Notes: generated by a model not told the origin, from the sequence alone. 64,000 bases of DNA from Cladorhizidae sp. MBARI D1340-BT2 (GCA_028752905.1 JAQNBH010000007.1:12250919-12314918); one strand, 5' to 3'. Shown: positions 51,901-55,615, numbered from the stretch's first letter. A program made the numbers and translations.

Positions 51901-54900
51901 CAGGCAATCCAGGTTAATTTAAAACCCGTGCCATCCAGGTTAATTAAAACCCCAGGCAATCCAGGTTAATTAAAAACCCATGCAATCCAGGTTAATTAAA
52001 AACCCATGTAATCCAGGTTAATTAAAAACCCATGTAATCCAGGTTAATTAAAAACCCATGTAATCCAGGTTAATTAAAACCCCAGGCAATCCAGGTTAAT
52101 TAAAAACCCATGCCAAACCCATGCCATCCAGGTTAATTAAAAACCCATGCAATCCAGGTTAATTAAAAACCCATGCCATCCAGGTTAATTAGAAACCCAT
52201 GTAATCCAGGTTAATTAAAAACCCATGCCATCCAGGTTAATTAAAAACCCATGCAATCCAGGTTAATTAAAAACTCATGCAATCCAGGTAACCATGCAAT
52301 CCAGGTTAATTTAAAACCCGTGCCATCCAGGTTAATTAAAACCCCAGGCAATCCAGGTTAATTAAAAACCCATGCAATCCAGGTTAATTAAAAACCCATG
52401 TAATCCAGGTTAATTAAAAACCCATGTAATCCAGGTTAATTAAAAACCCATGTAATCCAGGTTAATTAAAACCCCAGGCAATCCAGGTTAATTAAAAACC
52501 CATGCCATCCAGGTTAATTAAAAACCCATGTAATCCAGGTTAATTAAAACCCCAGGCAATCCAGGTTAATTAAAAACCCATGCCATCCAGGTTAATTAAA
52601 AACCCATGCAATCCAGGTTAATTAAAAACCCATGCCATCCAGGTTAATTAGAAACCCATGTAATCCAGGTTAATTAAAAACCCAAGCAATCCAGGTTAAT
52701 TAGAAACCCATGTAATCCAGGTTAATTAAAAACCCAAGCAATCCAGGTTAATTAGAAACCCATGTAATCCAGGTTAATTAGAAACCCATGTAATCCAGGT
52801 TAATTAAAAACCCATGCAATCCAGGTTAATTAAAAACCCATGCAATCCAGGTTAATTAAAAACTCATGCAATCCAGGTTAATTAAAAACCCATGCAATCC
52901 AGGTTAATTAAAAACCCATGTAATCCAGGTTAATTAAAAACCCATGCCATCCAGGTTAATTAAAAACCCATGCAATCCAGGTTAATTAAAAACCCATGCA
53001 ATCCAGGTTAATTTAAAAAAACATGCAATCCAGGTTAATTAAAAACCCATGTAATCCAGATTAATTAACCGTTTCACCGCCGTATCCGCCATATGGCGGA
53101 GTTGTAAATGACCGTGACAAAAACAAATATATAAAATCGTTCGTTTTAGCTACGCATGTGCTAAATATACCTGGGGATGTACCTTGCTTTGCTAGAGCTG
53201 GAATTAAAATAGCTAAGGTATAGTGCCTAGGTAACCAAGTTATTCGTGACGTCAAACTCAGCTGATCGATTAAAAAATGGCTTCTACACTAAATTGGACG
53301 ATGTTTTGGCAATGCTGGATGACGACGAATTCGGTCGTCTGAGGATGAAAGCAGTGATGAGGAAGGAGAAGGGATATTTGCCTACCACGGAGAACAGATT
53401 ACAAATCCTGAAGAGCTAGCAACTCTGGATAACATCGTAGATTCAGAACCTTTTTTTGCCAGTCCAGAGATAGTAGCGCTGATTTGCGTAGGGATCCAGG
53501 TCTTGAGACTGACGATGGTGAAGAACAGGAACAAGATGTCCCAGGAAAATAAATAGCCATACATGTAAGATCCTTTAGCATTACTGCTTTTTTTCTGACT
53601 TGTATAAAAAATAGCATTTACCTGGGTACTTCGCGGGTACTAGCTATCCATCTATATAGCTATCCATCTATATAGCTATAATAATATAAAGCTAGTAGGC
53701 AGTTAGTTAGCTATGGTTTCTAATTATCTGTCCTAGTAAAATATGACACTGTCATTTTATTATATTTACATCATGATGTAATCTCCAGTTATCTGTCCAT
53801 ATTCTGCCTAAAAATACAATCAAAACAAACAATCAAATGTTGTAATGATATTCATCGTATGTGGTCAGTTGCTAGGCAACCTACTGTTGACCACAATGTT
53901 TGTCAACACCAATGCTATAACATCAATCATGGTTGCTAGGGACATTTGTGCACTCCTGGTTGAATATAAAATATTATGTAAAATAATGTCACTATTTTTA
54001 AAAAGTGCTGTGTAAATCCAGCGGTGGAAGGGTTAAAAACCCATGCAATCCAGGTTAATTAAAAACTCATGCAATCCAGGTTAATTAAAAACCCATGCAA
54101 TCCAGGTTAATTAAAAACCCAAGCAATCCAGGTTAATTAAAAAATCATGCAATCCAGATTAATTAAAAACCCATGCAATCCCAGGTTAATTAAAAACCCA
54201 TGCCATCCAGGTTAATTAATAACCCATGTAATCCAGGTTAATTAAAAACCCATGTAATCCAGGTTAATTAAAAACCCATGCCATCCAGGTTAATTAAAAA
54301 CCCATGTAATCCAGGTTAATTAAAAACCCATGCCATCCAGGTTAATTAAAAACCCAGGCAATCCAGGTTAATTAAAAACCCGGCTAGCCCAAGAGGGAGT
54401 GAAAATAGGTCATTGTAATGTTGTTAAATCAACTGAGAGTTCATTGAGAGGCTGGATAATATGCCATACACTGCTATAGATATACTACCTAGGCCTGAAG
54501 TAGGGGGAGTAATTCGAATGTCCACTGTTAGGGGTAGGTAGATAGATAGAGAGAGAGATACTGTAGATAGGTAGATAGATTCATACAAACACACTTACAT
54601 ACAAAATGAAAAATGGATCGTGAGATTCCTGTTGTTGCTAAACAGCATCGCCCCTCTCTCTGGCCTACCACTGCTAGTGCTCTAGGCAGAGTTGTGAGCC
54701 CTCCACTGCATGTCTCTCTGGCCTACCACTGCTAGTGCTCTAGCCAGAGTTGTGAGCCCTCCACTGCATGTCTCTCTGGCCTACCACTGCTAGTGCTCTA
54801 GCCAGAGTTGTGAGCCCTCCCTCCACTGCATGGCTCTCTCTCTGGCCTACCACTGCTAGTGCTCTAGCCAGAGTTGTGAGCCCTCCACTGCATGTCTTTC

Positions 54901-55610
54901 TCTCTGGCCTATCACTGCTAGTGCTCTAGCCAGAGTTGTGAGCCCTCCACTGCATGTCTCTCTGGCCTACCACTGCTAGTGCTCTAGCCAGAGTTGTGAG
55001 CCCTCCACTGCATGTCTTTCTCTCTGGCCTATCACTGCTAGTGCTCTAGCCAGAGTTGTGAGCCCTCCACTGCATGTCTCTCTGGCCTACCACTGCTAGT
55101 GCTCTAGCCAGAGTTGTTAGCCCTCCACTGCATGTGGTGGATAGAGTTTGTGCTGAGCCTGCATCAGCCGAGCAGCTTCTTTCATGCACCACTAAAGCTA
55201 CAGACTCATTAATGGTTGATGGTTGGTTTGTGTGGGTGGGGGTCATCAATATCACCCTGGTGAACATCTGTAAACACGTTCTTGAGCTTGAAATGGATTT
55301 AGGAGCTGATTCAAGTTCCATTCTGTACGTAGTATGTAGGTTCTTTCACCTTTTTATATTCATTCAATATTCTGCTAGCTTCTCGGTTCCTTTAATTAGA
55401 TGCTTATTAAGTATGTATATATATATACAGTTGTTGAGATGGTACCTTTATGTTGCTCCGGCACAGAGATTACTAACTTTCTTACGTGGAGATAACTATT
55501 TTATATATATATATATATATATTGTCATCTAGATTGGAATTGCCGGGCATCAAATGAAATCGTTCTTCGAGAAAAAGTGGTCTGACTTGAGCAGATTAAG
55601 CAAGCAATAA
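7298..55610 (+). CDS. BAZ2: BAZ2-family chromatin remodelling protein, whole coding span (22 exons)
   Basis: Coding exons read as join(7298-8425, 10973-11156, 13691-13889, 14523-15821, 17803-18003, 18402-18526, 19926-20233, 23719-23837, 25573-25757, 27526-27766, 33208-36513, 38485-38650, 40846-41184, 41826-42712, 43145-43287, 43463-43694, 45746-45835, 46329-46498, 49088-49130, 50306-50544, 50962-51046, 55533-55610). All junctions are GT-AG and phases match, giving about 3,254 codons ending in TAA. Domain order is TAM/MBD-like, AT-hooks, coiled coil, DDT, WHIM1, WHIM2, Gln-rich repeats, GWW/WSD, two PHD fingers, bromodomain. Family knowledge: BAZ2 proteins are the large subunits of ISWI remodellers (BAZ2A/TIP5 in the nucleolar NoRC complex) and link DNA binding with reading of histone tails. 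The protein is longer than vertebrate BAZ2A/B (about 1,900-2,200 aa), mainly because of exon 11. The true start is unresolved: the first in-frame ATG is at 7471, and a 5' exon further upstream is possible. Confidence 0.93.
8521..8760. mobile_element. MITE-like element with GACCCTTTACC inverted ends (intron 1)
   Basis: Starts GACCCTTTACCTATTTAATT and ends AATGGGTAAAGGGTC, a near-perfect inverted terminal match. Internal TTCCGAGAGCACTCCAATTT resembles part of 42773-42989, supporting a common family. Length is 240 bases with no ORF. Confidence 0.7.
9000..9226. repeat. ~50-57-bp minisatellite (intron 1)
   Basis: Four to five units with TTTTGTGACTGTATATACAC and AGTGTAATACTCTCAACCTC. Confidence 0.85.
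9227..10514. other. Intron 1, unclassified part
   Basis: AT-rich with ATATT repeats near 9340-9380, a second copy of the dispersed repeat at 9915-10065, and a C-run of about 22 bases near 10242. No coding potential seen. Confidence 0.5.
9915..10065. repeat. Dispersed repeat, copy B (pair with 1405-1555)
   Basis: Same orientation and shared blocks as 1405-1555, with moderate divergence. Confidence 0.6.
10515..10905. repeat. ~20-29-bp minisatellite (intron 1, 3' end)
   Basis: Variable units of CCAACCTTGAATTATGACC with or without TCTC. The array runs to within about 70 bases of the exon 2 acceptor. Confidence 0.9.
10973..11156 (+). CDS. BAZ2: BAZ2 exon 2: linker leading into the TAM/MBD domain
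   Basis: The acceptor TTGTTTTTTCAG is followed by about 61 codons ending LDLYKLQMPLQQG. The donor reads CAAGG|GTGAGG. The last two bases (GG) plus the first base of exon 3 (C) make the glycine that starts the TAM motif GWRRLVRKR. Basic stretch IIIIKRGRGAAK. The donor is also the first copy of the 27-bp minisatellite that fills intron 2, so the exon/intron edge lies inside repeat-like sequence. Confidence 0.85.
11153..13018. repeat. 27-bp minisatellite filling intron 2 from its donor (~68 copies)
   Basis: Unit GTGAGGGCATCTTGTTGTCA + TGCAAGG, with a common 24-bp variant lacking TCA. The first unit starts at the exon 2 donor itself (GCAAG-GGTGAGG). Because 27 is divisible by 3, both strands carry long artefactual open frames. 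Nearly every unit contains a CAAGGGTGAGG-like 5' splice site. Confidence 0.95.
13095..13510. repeat. 33-bp minisatellite (intron 2)
   Basis: Units of GGTATCTAGGGCCAGGAGTA + TTCCAAGGCTAGG, degenerating to the right. A CT-rich tract (about 13545-13688) then leads to the exon 3 acceptor. Confidence 0.9.
13691..13889 (+). CDS. BAZ2: BAZ2 exon 3: TAM / MBD-like domain
   Basis: Reads GWRRLVRKRIGADQ, then VRVDICYITPDGRRLRTFPE, then IQRHLDL. This is the TAM (TIP5/ARBP/MBD-like) fold of BAZ2 proteins: GWRR start, aromatic strand followed by the PxGRR turn, and an FPE-helix. In TIP5 this domain binds DNA or RNA rather than specifically methylated CpG; that role is inferred here. The acceptor follows a long CT tract (TTCTCTCTAG) and the donor is AGT|GTGAGT, phase 0. 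Confidence 0.93.
13890..14522. other. Intron 3
   Basis: 633-base intron with donor AGT|GTGAGT and acceptor ATATCTGTAG. No repeat array or element recognised, unusual here for lacking a minisatellite. Confidence 0.6.
14523..15821 (+). CDS. BAZ2: BAZ2 exon 4: multiple AT-hooks in a long disordered segment
   Basis: 433 codons in phase 0 at both ends (acceptor CTGTAG|GTG, donor AAG|GTACAG). AT-hook cores seen in order: RRGRGRRPK, a GRGRGMGRGRGSRGG Gly/Arg stretch, VGRPKKEP, KRRRGRPKGSG and GRGRGGRKGGR. AT-hooks bind the minor groove of AT-rich DNA and flank the TAM domain in BAZ2A/B as well. AVKKEPQP is a possible SUMO site (psi-K-x-E). The rest is Pro/Ser/Gly-rich with no fold visible. The open frame stops just beyond the donor. 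Confidence 0.92.
15845..16430. repeat. TTG-rich ~18-21-bp degenerate array (intron 4)
   Basis: Repeats of GATAGTATTGTTGTTGTT starting within 25 bases of the exon 4 donor. The hydrophobic open frame across it is an artefact. Confidence 0.9.
16530..16725. repeat. ~67-bp repeat, three copies (intron 4)
   Basis: Three units containing GGTCTAGTTCATATGGCAGA and CATAAAGCTCACCATCTCGG. Confidence 0.85.
16726..17605. other. Intron 4, unclassified part
   Basis: No repeat array; an A-rich segment with AATAAACAACAA-like strings at about 17400-17560. No gene seen. Confidence 0.45.
17606..17692. repeat. Short inverted-repeat element (intron 4)
   Basis: The left arm ACTACAACCAGCTGGATGAC continues CCTTTACCATTTA. 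The right arm is TAAATGGTAAGGGATTATCT then AACTGGTTGTGGT. Arms are about 33 bases and the loop about 20. Related to 5393-5491. Confidence 0.7.
17803..18003 (+). CDS. BAZ2: BAZ2 exon 5: basic coiled coil preceding the DDT domain
   Basis: 67 codons, phase 0 both ends (acceptor CCATGTCCAG, donor GAG|GTAAGG). Almost entirely charged heptad-like helix with Arg, Lys, Glu and Gln, beginning AQEEKRRQLLLKARADKAKK and ending QEKVLRQREDE. BAZ2 proteins have the same long basic helix between AT-hooks and DDT. Confidence 0.92.
18402..18526 (+). CDS. BAZ2: BAZ2 exon 6: continuation of the coiled coil
   Basis: Follows a pyrimidine-rich intron end (ATGTGCACAG). Reads ARELRRHHMARQKQVDF, then QQRAQERTLRLLAYLKQQEL. 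It ends at AGAAA|GTAGGG in phase 2, where the in-frame TAG lies just inside the intron. Joining to exon 7 restores Lys. The helix continues without break from exon 5. Confidence 0.9.
18550..18990. repeat. GT-rich ~30-bp degenerate array (intron 6)
   Basis: TGTGTATTGCATGTGTGTGG-like units; long minus-strand Thr/His frames are artefacts. Confidence 0.85.
18991..19925. other. Intron 6, unique part
   Basis: About 930 bases with no repeat or element recognised, ending in the acceptor CCTCTTACAACAG. Confidence 0.5.
19926..20233 (+). CDS. BAZ2: BAZ2 exon 7: end of coiled coil and DDT domain
   Basis: Starts KMYQQQLDIEKAEQLKRPTE, matching the BAZ2 ELRKP(I/T)ED region. The DDT domain follows: LPADAFSSLLMVVEFTHSF, then DEFLEV, ending LLKAAIYDP. 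The hydrophobic VVEF.HSF core and the LLKAA.(H/Y)DP helix are typical of BAZ2 DDT, which together with WHIM motifs contacts the ISWI ATPase. The donor CCCAA|GTGAGT is immediately repeated as a 15-bp minisatellite in intron 7. Confidence 0.93.
20234..20575. repeat. 15-bp minisatellite built on the exon 7 donor (intron 7)
   Basis: Unit GTGAGTGTGCATGTG starts exactly at the intron's first base. About 20 units follow, some shortened to GTAAGTGCATGTG. Most units keep a GTGAGT or GTAAGT 5' splice-site core. Confidence 0.93.
20606..23545. repeat. 46-bp satellite-like array, ~64 copies (intron 7)
   Basis: Unit TAATAGTTGTGCTGTGGCAT + CAGAGACTTACTAGCC + (T/A/C)CACACACTG. Units differ almost only at one position after TAGCC (T, A or C) and rare changes, so the array is young or actively homogenised. 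Confidence 0.96.
23719..23837 (+). CDS. BAZ2: BAZ2 exon 8: DDT end / WHIM1 start
   Basis: The acceptor CACCCTCAAG lies after a CT-rich tract. Residues include IETIDVNMHTLSELIRLYLE followed by a DRAEADMDH acidic end. This corresponds to the BAZ2 segment between the DDT and WHIM1 helices (vertebrate ..NVSEILRCFL..). The donor CAT|GTGAGA, phase 0, precedes an in-frame TAG. Confidence 0.88.
23893..24860. repeat. Compound CA/CATA microsatellite (intron 8)
   Basis: About 1 kb of ACATACATACAC, ACACAT and ATATAT runs with segmental duplication of longer blocks. Cys/Tyr/Val open frames on the minus strand are artefacts. Confidence 0.93.
24861..25280. other. Intron 8, unique part
   Basis: Unique sequence between the two microsatellites; no coding exon could be supported in phase 0. 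Confidence 0.4.
25281..25515. repeat. Second CA/CATA microsatellite (intron 8)
   Basis: ACACACATACATGCACAC-type repeats ending about 60 bases before the exon 9 acceptor. Confidence 0.9.
25573..25757 (+). CDS. BAZ2: BAZ2 exon 9: WHIM1 motif
   Basis: The acceptor GTGCCCACAG leads into ILQSLETMPLQCLCPSDKIR, VLAFLVGELLDSGTLTKEVD and EKWKISLKLKR. The K.R(V/A)LAFLV.EL signature is the WHIM1 helix that folds with the DDT domain. Donor AAGAG|GTGAGA, phase 2. Confidence 0.93.
25758..26000. repeat. ~23-bp G-rich array at the intron 9 donor
   Basis: Units of GGTGAGTGAGGGGAGGGGCT + AGG begin within about 70 bases of the donor AGAG|GTGAGA. Each carries the 5' splice-site-like core GGTGAGTGAG. Confidence 0.85.
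26097..27218. repeat. 32-bp minisatellite (~35 copies, intron 9)
   Basis: Unit CACCTGGCCATGTCTGAGGC + A(C/T)GTCTATATTT/C. Variants occur at three fixed positions. Confidence 0.95.
27526..27766 (+). CDS. BAZ2: BAZ2 exon 10: post-WHIM1 linker with AT-hook and acidic tail
   Basis: The acceptor AATAACCTGCAG opens RFRSRLSNKFGITNKQRSVV and then SGRGRPPKGAG, a perfect AT-hook core (GRGRP). An acidic tail follows (GDEEDEPGQ, then EVEDKDREYSEEETDEE). Donor GAAGAG|GTGAGA, phase 0. In vertebrate BAZ2 this region also carries an AT-hook and acidic stretches before WHIM2. Confidence 0.92.
27885..27963. repeat. (GTA)n microsatellite (intron 10)
   Basis: Nearly pure TAGTAG repeats of about 75 bases, flanked by AAT repeats. 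Confidence 0.95.
27964..28679. other. Intron 10, unique part
   Basis: No gene or repeat array recognised, apart from a short CTAT run near 28045. Confidence 0.45.
28680..28985. repeat. CCCTAG-rich degenerate array (intron 10)
   Basis: Units such as TATCCCTAGCCCTGGAGGAG with AGTAGCCCTAGCCCCAGCC, variable length. Confidence 0.88.
29276..30925. repeat. ~53-bp minisatellite with GTCACGTGAC in most units (intron 10)
   Basis: Unit TGTAGGTCACGTGACACTTA + CCAGCATATCTTAGTCTGAA + CAGC(C/T)AAGGAGAG or shorter, about 31 units. The palindrome GTCACGTGAC is intact in more than twenty; others read GTCGCGTGAC or GTCACGCGAC. A rare variant with GTCACGGGTCACGTGAC occurs twice, 686 bases apart, showing a higher-order duplication. 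Confidence 0.95.
30979..31330. mobile_element. Possible third GACCCTTTACC element (intron 10)
   Basis: Begins CGACCCTTTACCTCTGGGG and ends AAGGTCAAGGGTC, resembling the inverted ends of 8521-8760 and 42773-42989 but more diverged. No ORF supported. Confidence 0.4.
31462..32790. repeat. 30-bp minisatellite (~44 copies, intron 10)
   Basis: Unit GGCTAGAGCCAGTGCTAGGA + T(A/G)CATGTGAA. The length is divisible by three and has no stop in several frames, so it creates 160-265-codon artefact ORFs on both strands. Confidence 0.95.
32791..33207. other. Intron 10, last part
   Basis: Contains a TG-rich run near 32945 and short GTTACAA/GTAATG repeats near 33055-33140 leading to the acceptor TTGCTTGTAG. 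Confidence 0.45.
33208..36513 (+). CDS. BAZ2: BAZ2 exon 11: WHIM2 and giant Gln-rich region with 25-residue repeats
   Basis: 1,102 codons, phase 0 both ends (acceptor TTGCTTGTAG, donor CAG|GTAAGT). It starts with TPEKKDALLKRIRTLKKKII and then LGQDRYARQYWIMPTLGAVL, the WHIM2 LGQDRY.R.YW motif with its conserved RxYW turn. The remainder is Gln/Ala/Gly-rich and disordered. Between about 35100 and 35870 lie roughly ten copies of a 25-residue unit containing AGQLMVAAAPPAQASQQVVM. NIKKEPLSP near codon 1044 matches the phosphorylation-dependent SUMO motif psi-KxExxSP. This exon explains most of the excess length over vertebrate BAZ2. Confidence 0.93.
35100..35870 (+). repeat. 75-bp coding minisatellite inside exon 11
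   Basis: About ten in-frame units encode GQAGQAGQLMVAAAPPAQAS followed by QQVVM. Some units lack PPAQAS or carry PVQ. DNA identity is very high, including synonymous sites, indicating recent expansion or homogenisation inside the reading frame. Confidence 0.95.
36636..36960. repeat. 29-bp minisatellite (intron 11)
   Basis: Unit CTAGCCCTAGCATCTTTCCT + GCCCTGATC, about eleven copies. Confidence 0.93.
36961..38035. repeat. ~37-43-bp minisatellite (intron 11)
   Basis: Units combining AGCCATCACCTCAGCTTTAC, CTAGACCTAG and TAGCTGTAGCTCT in variable order; about 26 units. Confidence 0.92.
38105..38470. repeat. CT-rich array with CCTTAACCC (intron 11, 3' end)
   Basis: Repeats of TCCTTCCCCTTAACCCTCTC form the pyrimidine tract immediately upstream of the exon 12 acceptor. 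Confidence 0.9.
38485..38650 (+). CDS. BAZ2: BAZ2 exon 12: continuation of the Gln-rich region
   Basis: The acceptor ACGACCTGCAG is followed by FITAVLPAGPGGEAQYISLP and SYAMLQQSDGSRKIVMME. The donor AACG|GTACAT (phase 1) is weaker than average. No domain is recognised. The pattern of short beta-like stretches with Gln resembles the exon 11 region that precedes the repeats. Placement rests on phase and open frame between strong neighbours. Confidence 0.8.
38808..40665. repeat. ~70-bp minisatellite (intron 12), inverted relative of 881-1200
   Basis: Unit GGTTGAGGCAGGTTGAAGTA + GGTTGACAATAGCTCTATGG + GGACACACACTGGACCAACA + CCACACTG. A five-unit block of 350 bases is duplicated almost exactly (38842-39191 and 39192-39541), showing higher-order structure. 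The right half is more diverged. Confidence 0.96.
40745..40845. repeat. 21-bp repeat whose last copy is the exon 13 acceptor
   Basis: Five units of CCATGAATGTATTTACTACAG, slightly varied; the last, ATGTGTTTACTACAG, is the splice acceptor. Confidence 0.9.
40846..41184 (+). CDS. BAZ2: BAZ2 exon 13: Ser/Thr-rich then acidic linker
   Basis: The acceptor GTTTACTACAG is the last copy of a 21-bp repeat. The sequence reads AGNAPSFSTTSTTTGPPLL, later CNEDEGDPWMVEISLMYAQD and KDEKSLRELLEEQDV. The donor GTTG|GTGGGT is non-ideal but in phase 1, and joins exon 14 to give ..EEQDV-D-LTHGWW, which matches the BAZ2 sequence leading into the GWW motif. No independent fold is recognised. Confidence 0.82.
41185..41825. 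other. Intron 13
   Basis: GT-rich near the donor, then unique sequence with ACATGTACATGTA near 41450. No gene or element recognised. Confidence 0.5.
41826..42712 (+). CDS. BAZ2: BAZ2 exon 14: GWW/WSD motif, poly-Ser acidic stretch, helical segment
   Basis: The acceptor CCCTTCTTGCAG leads to LTHGWWSITDSSAIDNLLRS and RGFREKNLFKALQKNKEMI, the BAZ2 motif (vertebrate GWWR....L..L..RGIREK.L.K.L) of the WSD/WHIM3 region. A Ser-rich and Asn-rich tract follows (about 42260-42320), then acidic residues, then SISLCLSHPVPGSGIFDPEF. The helical end is EYLEEVIERLFTAQLQEE. Donor GAG|GTGAGG. An alternative in-phase donor GAG|GTAATT at 42674 would drop 13 residues. Confidence 0.92.
42773..42989. mobile_element. 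MITE-like element with ACCCTTTACC inverted ends (intron 14)
   Basis: Starts CCACCCTTTACCTATTATA and ends TATAATGGGTAAAGGGTC. Internal GTAGAGCATTTCGTTCCAAT and ATCTTGGTGTGTTTGCGA parallel the intron 1 copy at 8521-8760. It sits about 60 bases after the exon 14 donor. Confidence 0.72.
43145..43287 (+). CDS. BAZ2: BAZ2 exon 15: pre-PHD block
   Basis: The acceptor TCTCTCTCCAG and phase require the frame NCHRLPRISHSPRAEG, then SKRLISLEISIYRRYLKPPL. It ends GATCG|GTAAAC in phase 2. The only frame compatible with both neighbours is open throughout. This block precedes the WR.A...A.. segment in BAZ2 proteins; assignment is by position and phase more than by clear similarity. Confidence 0.8.
43463..43694 (+). 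CDS. BAZ2: BAZ2 exon 16: conserved helix before the PHD fingers
   Basis: The acceptor TGCTTTAACAG leads to a basic Arg/Ser stretch, then LLKWRRAVEVATSASQMAVC and LSQLERCIMWEKS. The W+.A......SQ.AVC..QLE..I.WE+S pattern is the region directly N-terminal to the PHD finger of BAZ2A/B. The donor GGGA|GTAAGC (phase 0) opens a 2 kb pyrimidine-rich array. Confidence 0.92.
43740..45735. repeat. 28-bp pyrimidine minisatellite (~70 copies, intron 16)
   Basis: Unit CTCTCTCCTTCACTCACCTC + CTCCCTCA. It fills almost the whole intron up to the exon 17 acceptor. Two 756-codon frames across it are Leu/Ser/Pro artefacts. The opposite strand reads GGTGAGTGAAGG in each unit. Confidence 0.96.
45746..45835 (+). 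CDS. BAZ2: BAZ2 exon 17: first half of PHD finger 1
   Basis: The acceptor GTATCCTTCCAG is followed by 30 codons: FCQVCRGGENESLLLLCDG and CDRGTHTYCCK. Zinc ligands visible are C-x2-C, C-x2-C and H-x2-C; the last C-x2-C pair is in exon 18. The LLLCDGCDRG.H.YC pattern is typical of the BAZ2/BAZ1 PHD, which reads the unmodified histone H3 N-terminus. Donor AAG|GTGACA, phase 0. Confidence 0.95.
45836..46170. repeat. CA run and CCACAGACACCTG repeats (intron 17)
   Basis: A CACACTCACAC microsatellite (45836-45902) is followed by unique DNA and a 20-odd-base repeat CCCACAGACACCTGCCACTC (about 46010-46165). Confidence 0.85.
46329..46498 (+). CDS. BAZ2: BAZ2 exon 18: end of PHD finger 1 and start of PHD finger 2
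   Basis: PELSKIPDGDWYCRDCL closes PHD1 (W-Y-C-x2-C). PCHVCDSTRGVLLVCVVC and PKSYHKRCLNPPL then form a second zinc finger with C-x2-C, C-x2-C, H-x2-C, whose last pair is in exon 19. The known vertebrate BAZ2A/B proteins have one PHD here. Donor AACAG|GTAGAG, phase 2. Confidence 0.93.
46540..48760. repeat. 25-bp minisatellite (~80 copies, intron 18)
   Basis: Unit GGTATAGGAGGAGGCTAGGG + CTGCT. The left 200 bases are degenerate (GGATAGGAGGGGCTA), grading into a homogeneous core. It splits PHD finger 2. Confidence 0.96.
48903..49080. repeat. 17-bp repeat next to the exon 19 acceptor (intron 18)
   Basis: About ten units of TTC(C/T)CATCATGTGCATG; the last runs into CATGTTTGTTTAG, the acceptor. Confidence 0.92.
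49088..49130 (+). CDS. BAZ2: BAZ2 exon 19: end of PHD finger 2 (micro-exon)
   Basis: The acceptor CATGTTTGTTTAG gives RIPTGPWKCSTCKHK, supplying the W-x-C-x2-C that completes PHD2. Two in-phase donors exist: AAG|GTCAGA at 49131 (43-nt exon) and GAG|GTCACG at 49146 (58-nt exon). Both are weak and RNA evidence is needed to choose. The preceding 2.6 kb intron is mostly minisatellite. Confidence 0.85.
49131..49815. other. Intron 19, left part
   Basis: Unique sequence with GTGTGGTTAGTGTGTG-type repeats around 49410-49550; no coding exon supported. Confidence 0.5.
49816..50265. repeat. ~44-bp minisatellite (intron 19)
   Basis: About ten units of CTCTCTGAGCAAGTGGTGTA + ACCTTGACACCGCCCATGTG. Confidence 0.93.
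50306..50544 (+). CDS. BAZ2: BAZ2 exon 20: bromodomain N-terminal two thirds
   Basis: The acceptor CGTTTCCTGCAG leads through a basic linker (NIPKSRAKGN.., GRKRLPRDD) into CKYLMKLVEDHEHSWPFLEP and KEFPEYYKVIKKPMDFQTM. It contains the WPF shelf of the ZA loop and the YY.VIKKPMDF motif of BAZ2 bromodomains, which bind acetyl-lysine (H4K16ac for BAZ2A). Donor GGAAG|GTGAGG, phase 2. Confidence 0.96.
50675..50961. repeat. ~34-40-bp repeat ending in the exon 21 acceptor (intron 20)
   Basis: Units of GTGTGATCACATGTTGACTG + CTCGTGCTGTGTGAG, about seven copies. The last one ends TCGTGCTGCAG, forming the acceptor. Each unit also holds a TGTGATCACA palindrome. Confidence 0.92.
50962..51046 (+). CDS. 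BAZ2: BAZ2 exon 21: bromodomain helix B and acetyl-lysine Asn
   Basis: The acceptor CGTGCTGCAG is the end of a local repeat. Reads RYDSDKEQFASDARQVFSNC, then SYYNEDDSE. The Asn of YNEDDSE is the conserved acetyl-lysine-anchoring residue. Donor GAG|GTAAGT, phase 0. Confidence 0.95.
51047..51560. other. Intron 21, first part
   Basis: Unique, with one ~65-base direct duplication (CTAGTTGTGTGAGAGGCCAC at about 51226 and 51302). No gene. Confidence 0.45.
51575..54385. repeat. 26-bp minisatellite, AT-rich (intron 21), interrupted at 53069-54032
   Basis: Unit CCAGGTTAATTAAAAACCCA + TGCAAT, with GTAAT and GCCAT variants. Every unit offers TTAA sites. A block of roughly 300-690 bases is repeated within the array. 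The array resumes in phase after the inserted element. Confidence 0.95.
53069..54032. mobile_element. piggyBac-like element inserted in the 26-bp array
   Basis: The left end TTAA|CCGTTTCACCGCCG and right end (reverse complement) TTAA|CCCTTCCACCGCTG give imperfect inverted repeats of about 14 bases, with TTAA at 53065-53068 and 54033-54036. Removing the element plus one TTAA restores an exact repeat unit. Internally, around 53310-53560, the frame encodes an acidic Asp/Glu/Ser stretch (SEDESSDEEGEG) like the N-terminus of piggyBac transposases, but there is no catalytic domain. It is therefore non-autonomous. Confidence 0.88.
54386..54645. other. Intron 21, short unique part
   Basis: A GATAGATAGA run near 54540; nothing else recognised. 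Confidence 0.4.
54650..55135. repeat. ~60-bp minisatellite (intron 21)
   Basis: About eight units of CTCTCTGGCCTACCACTGCT + AGTGCTCTAGCCAGAGTTGT + GAGCCCTCCACTGCATGT. Confidence 0.93.
55533..55610 (+). CDS. BAZ2: BAZ2 exon 22: last exon, bromodomain C-terminal helix and stop
   Basis: The acceptor ATTGTCATCTAG is followed by IGIAGHQMKSFFEKKWSDL and SRLSKQ then TAA. It aligns position by position with the vertebrate BAZ2B end, (D/E)IGRAGHNMRKYFEKKW. Phase 0 joins it to DDSE of exon 21 across a 4.5 kb intron. The stop overlaps AATAAA. Confidence 0.94.
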   Translation: MGIAGHQMKSFFEKKWSDLSRLSKQ

Positions 55611-55615
55611 ATAAA
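55606..55615 (+). promoter_or_regulatory. Overlapping AATAAA polyadenylation-signal motifs at the BAZ2 stop codon
   Basis: AATAAATAAA spans 55606-55615, holding two overlapping AATAAA hexamers, the first sharing bases with the TAA stop. If used, the 3' UTR would be only a few tens of bases. No other strong signal was noticed in the next 300 bases, but real use is unknown. Confidence 0.4.

Noticed and set aside
55074..55532. 152-codon frame before the last exon
   Set aside because: Begins in a minisatellite and ends at the exon 22 acceptor; no similarity and not needed for the BAZ2 frame.
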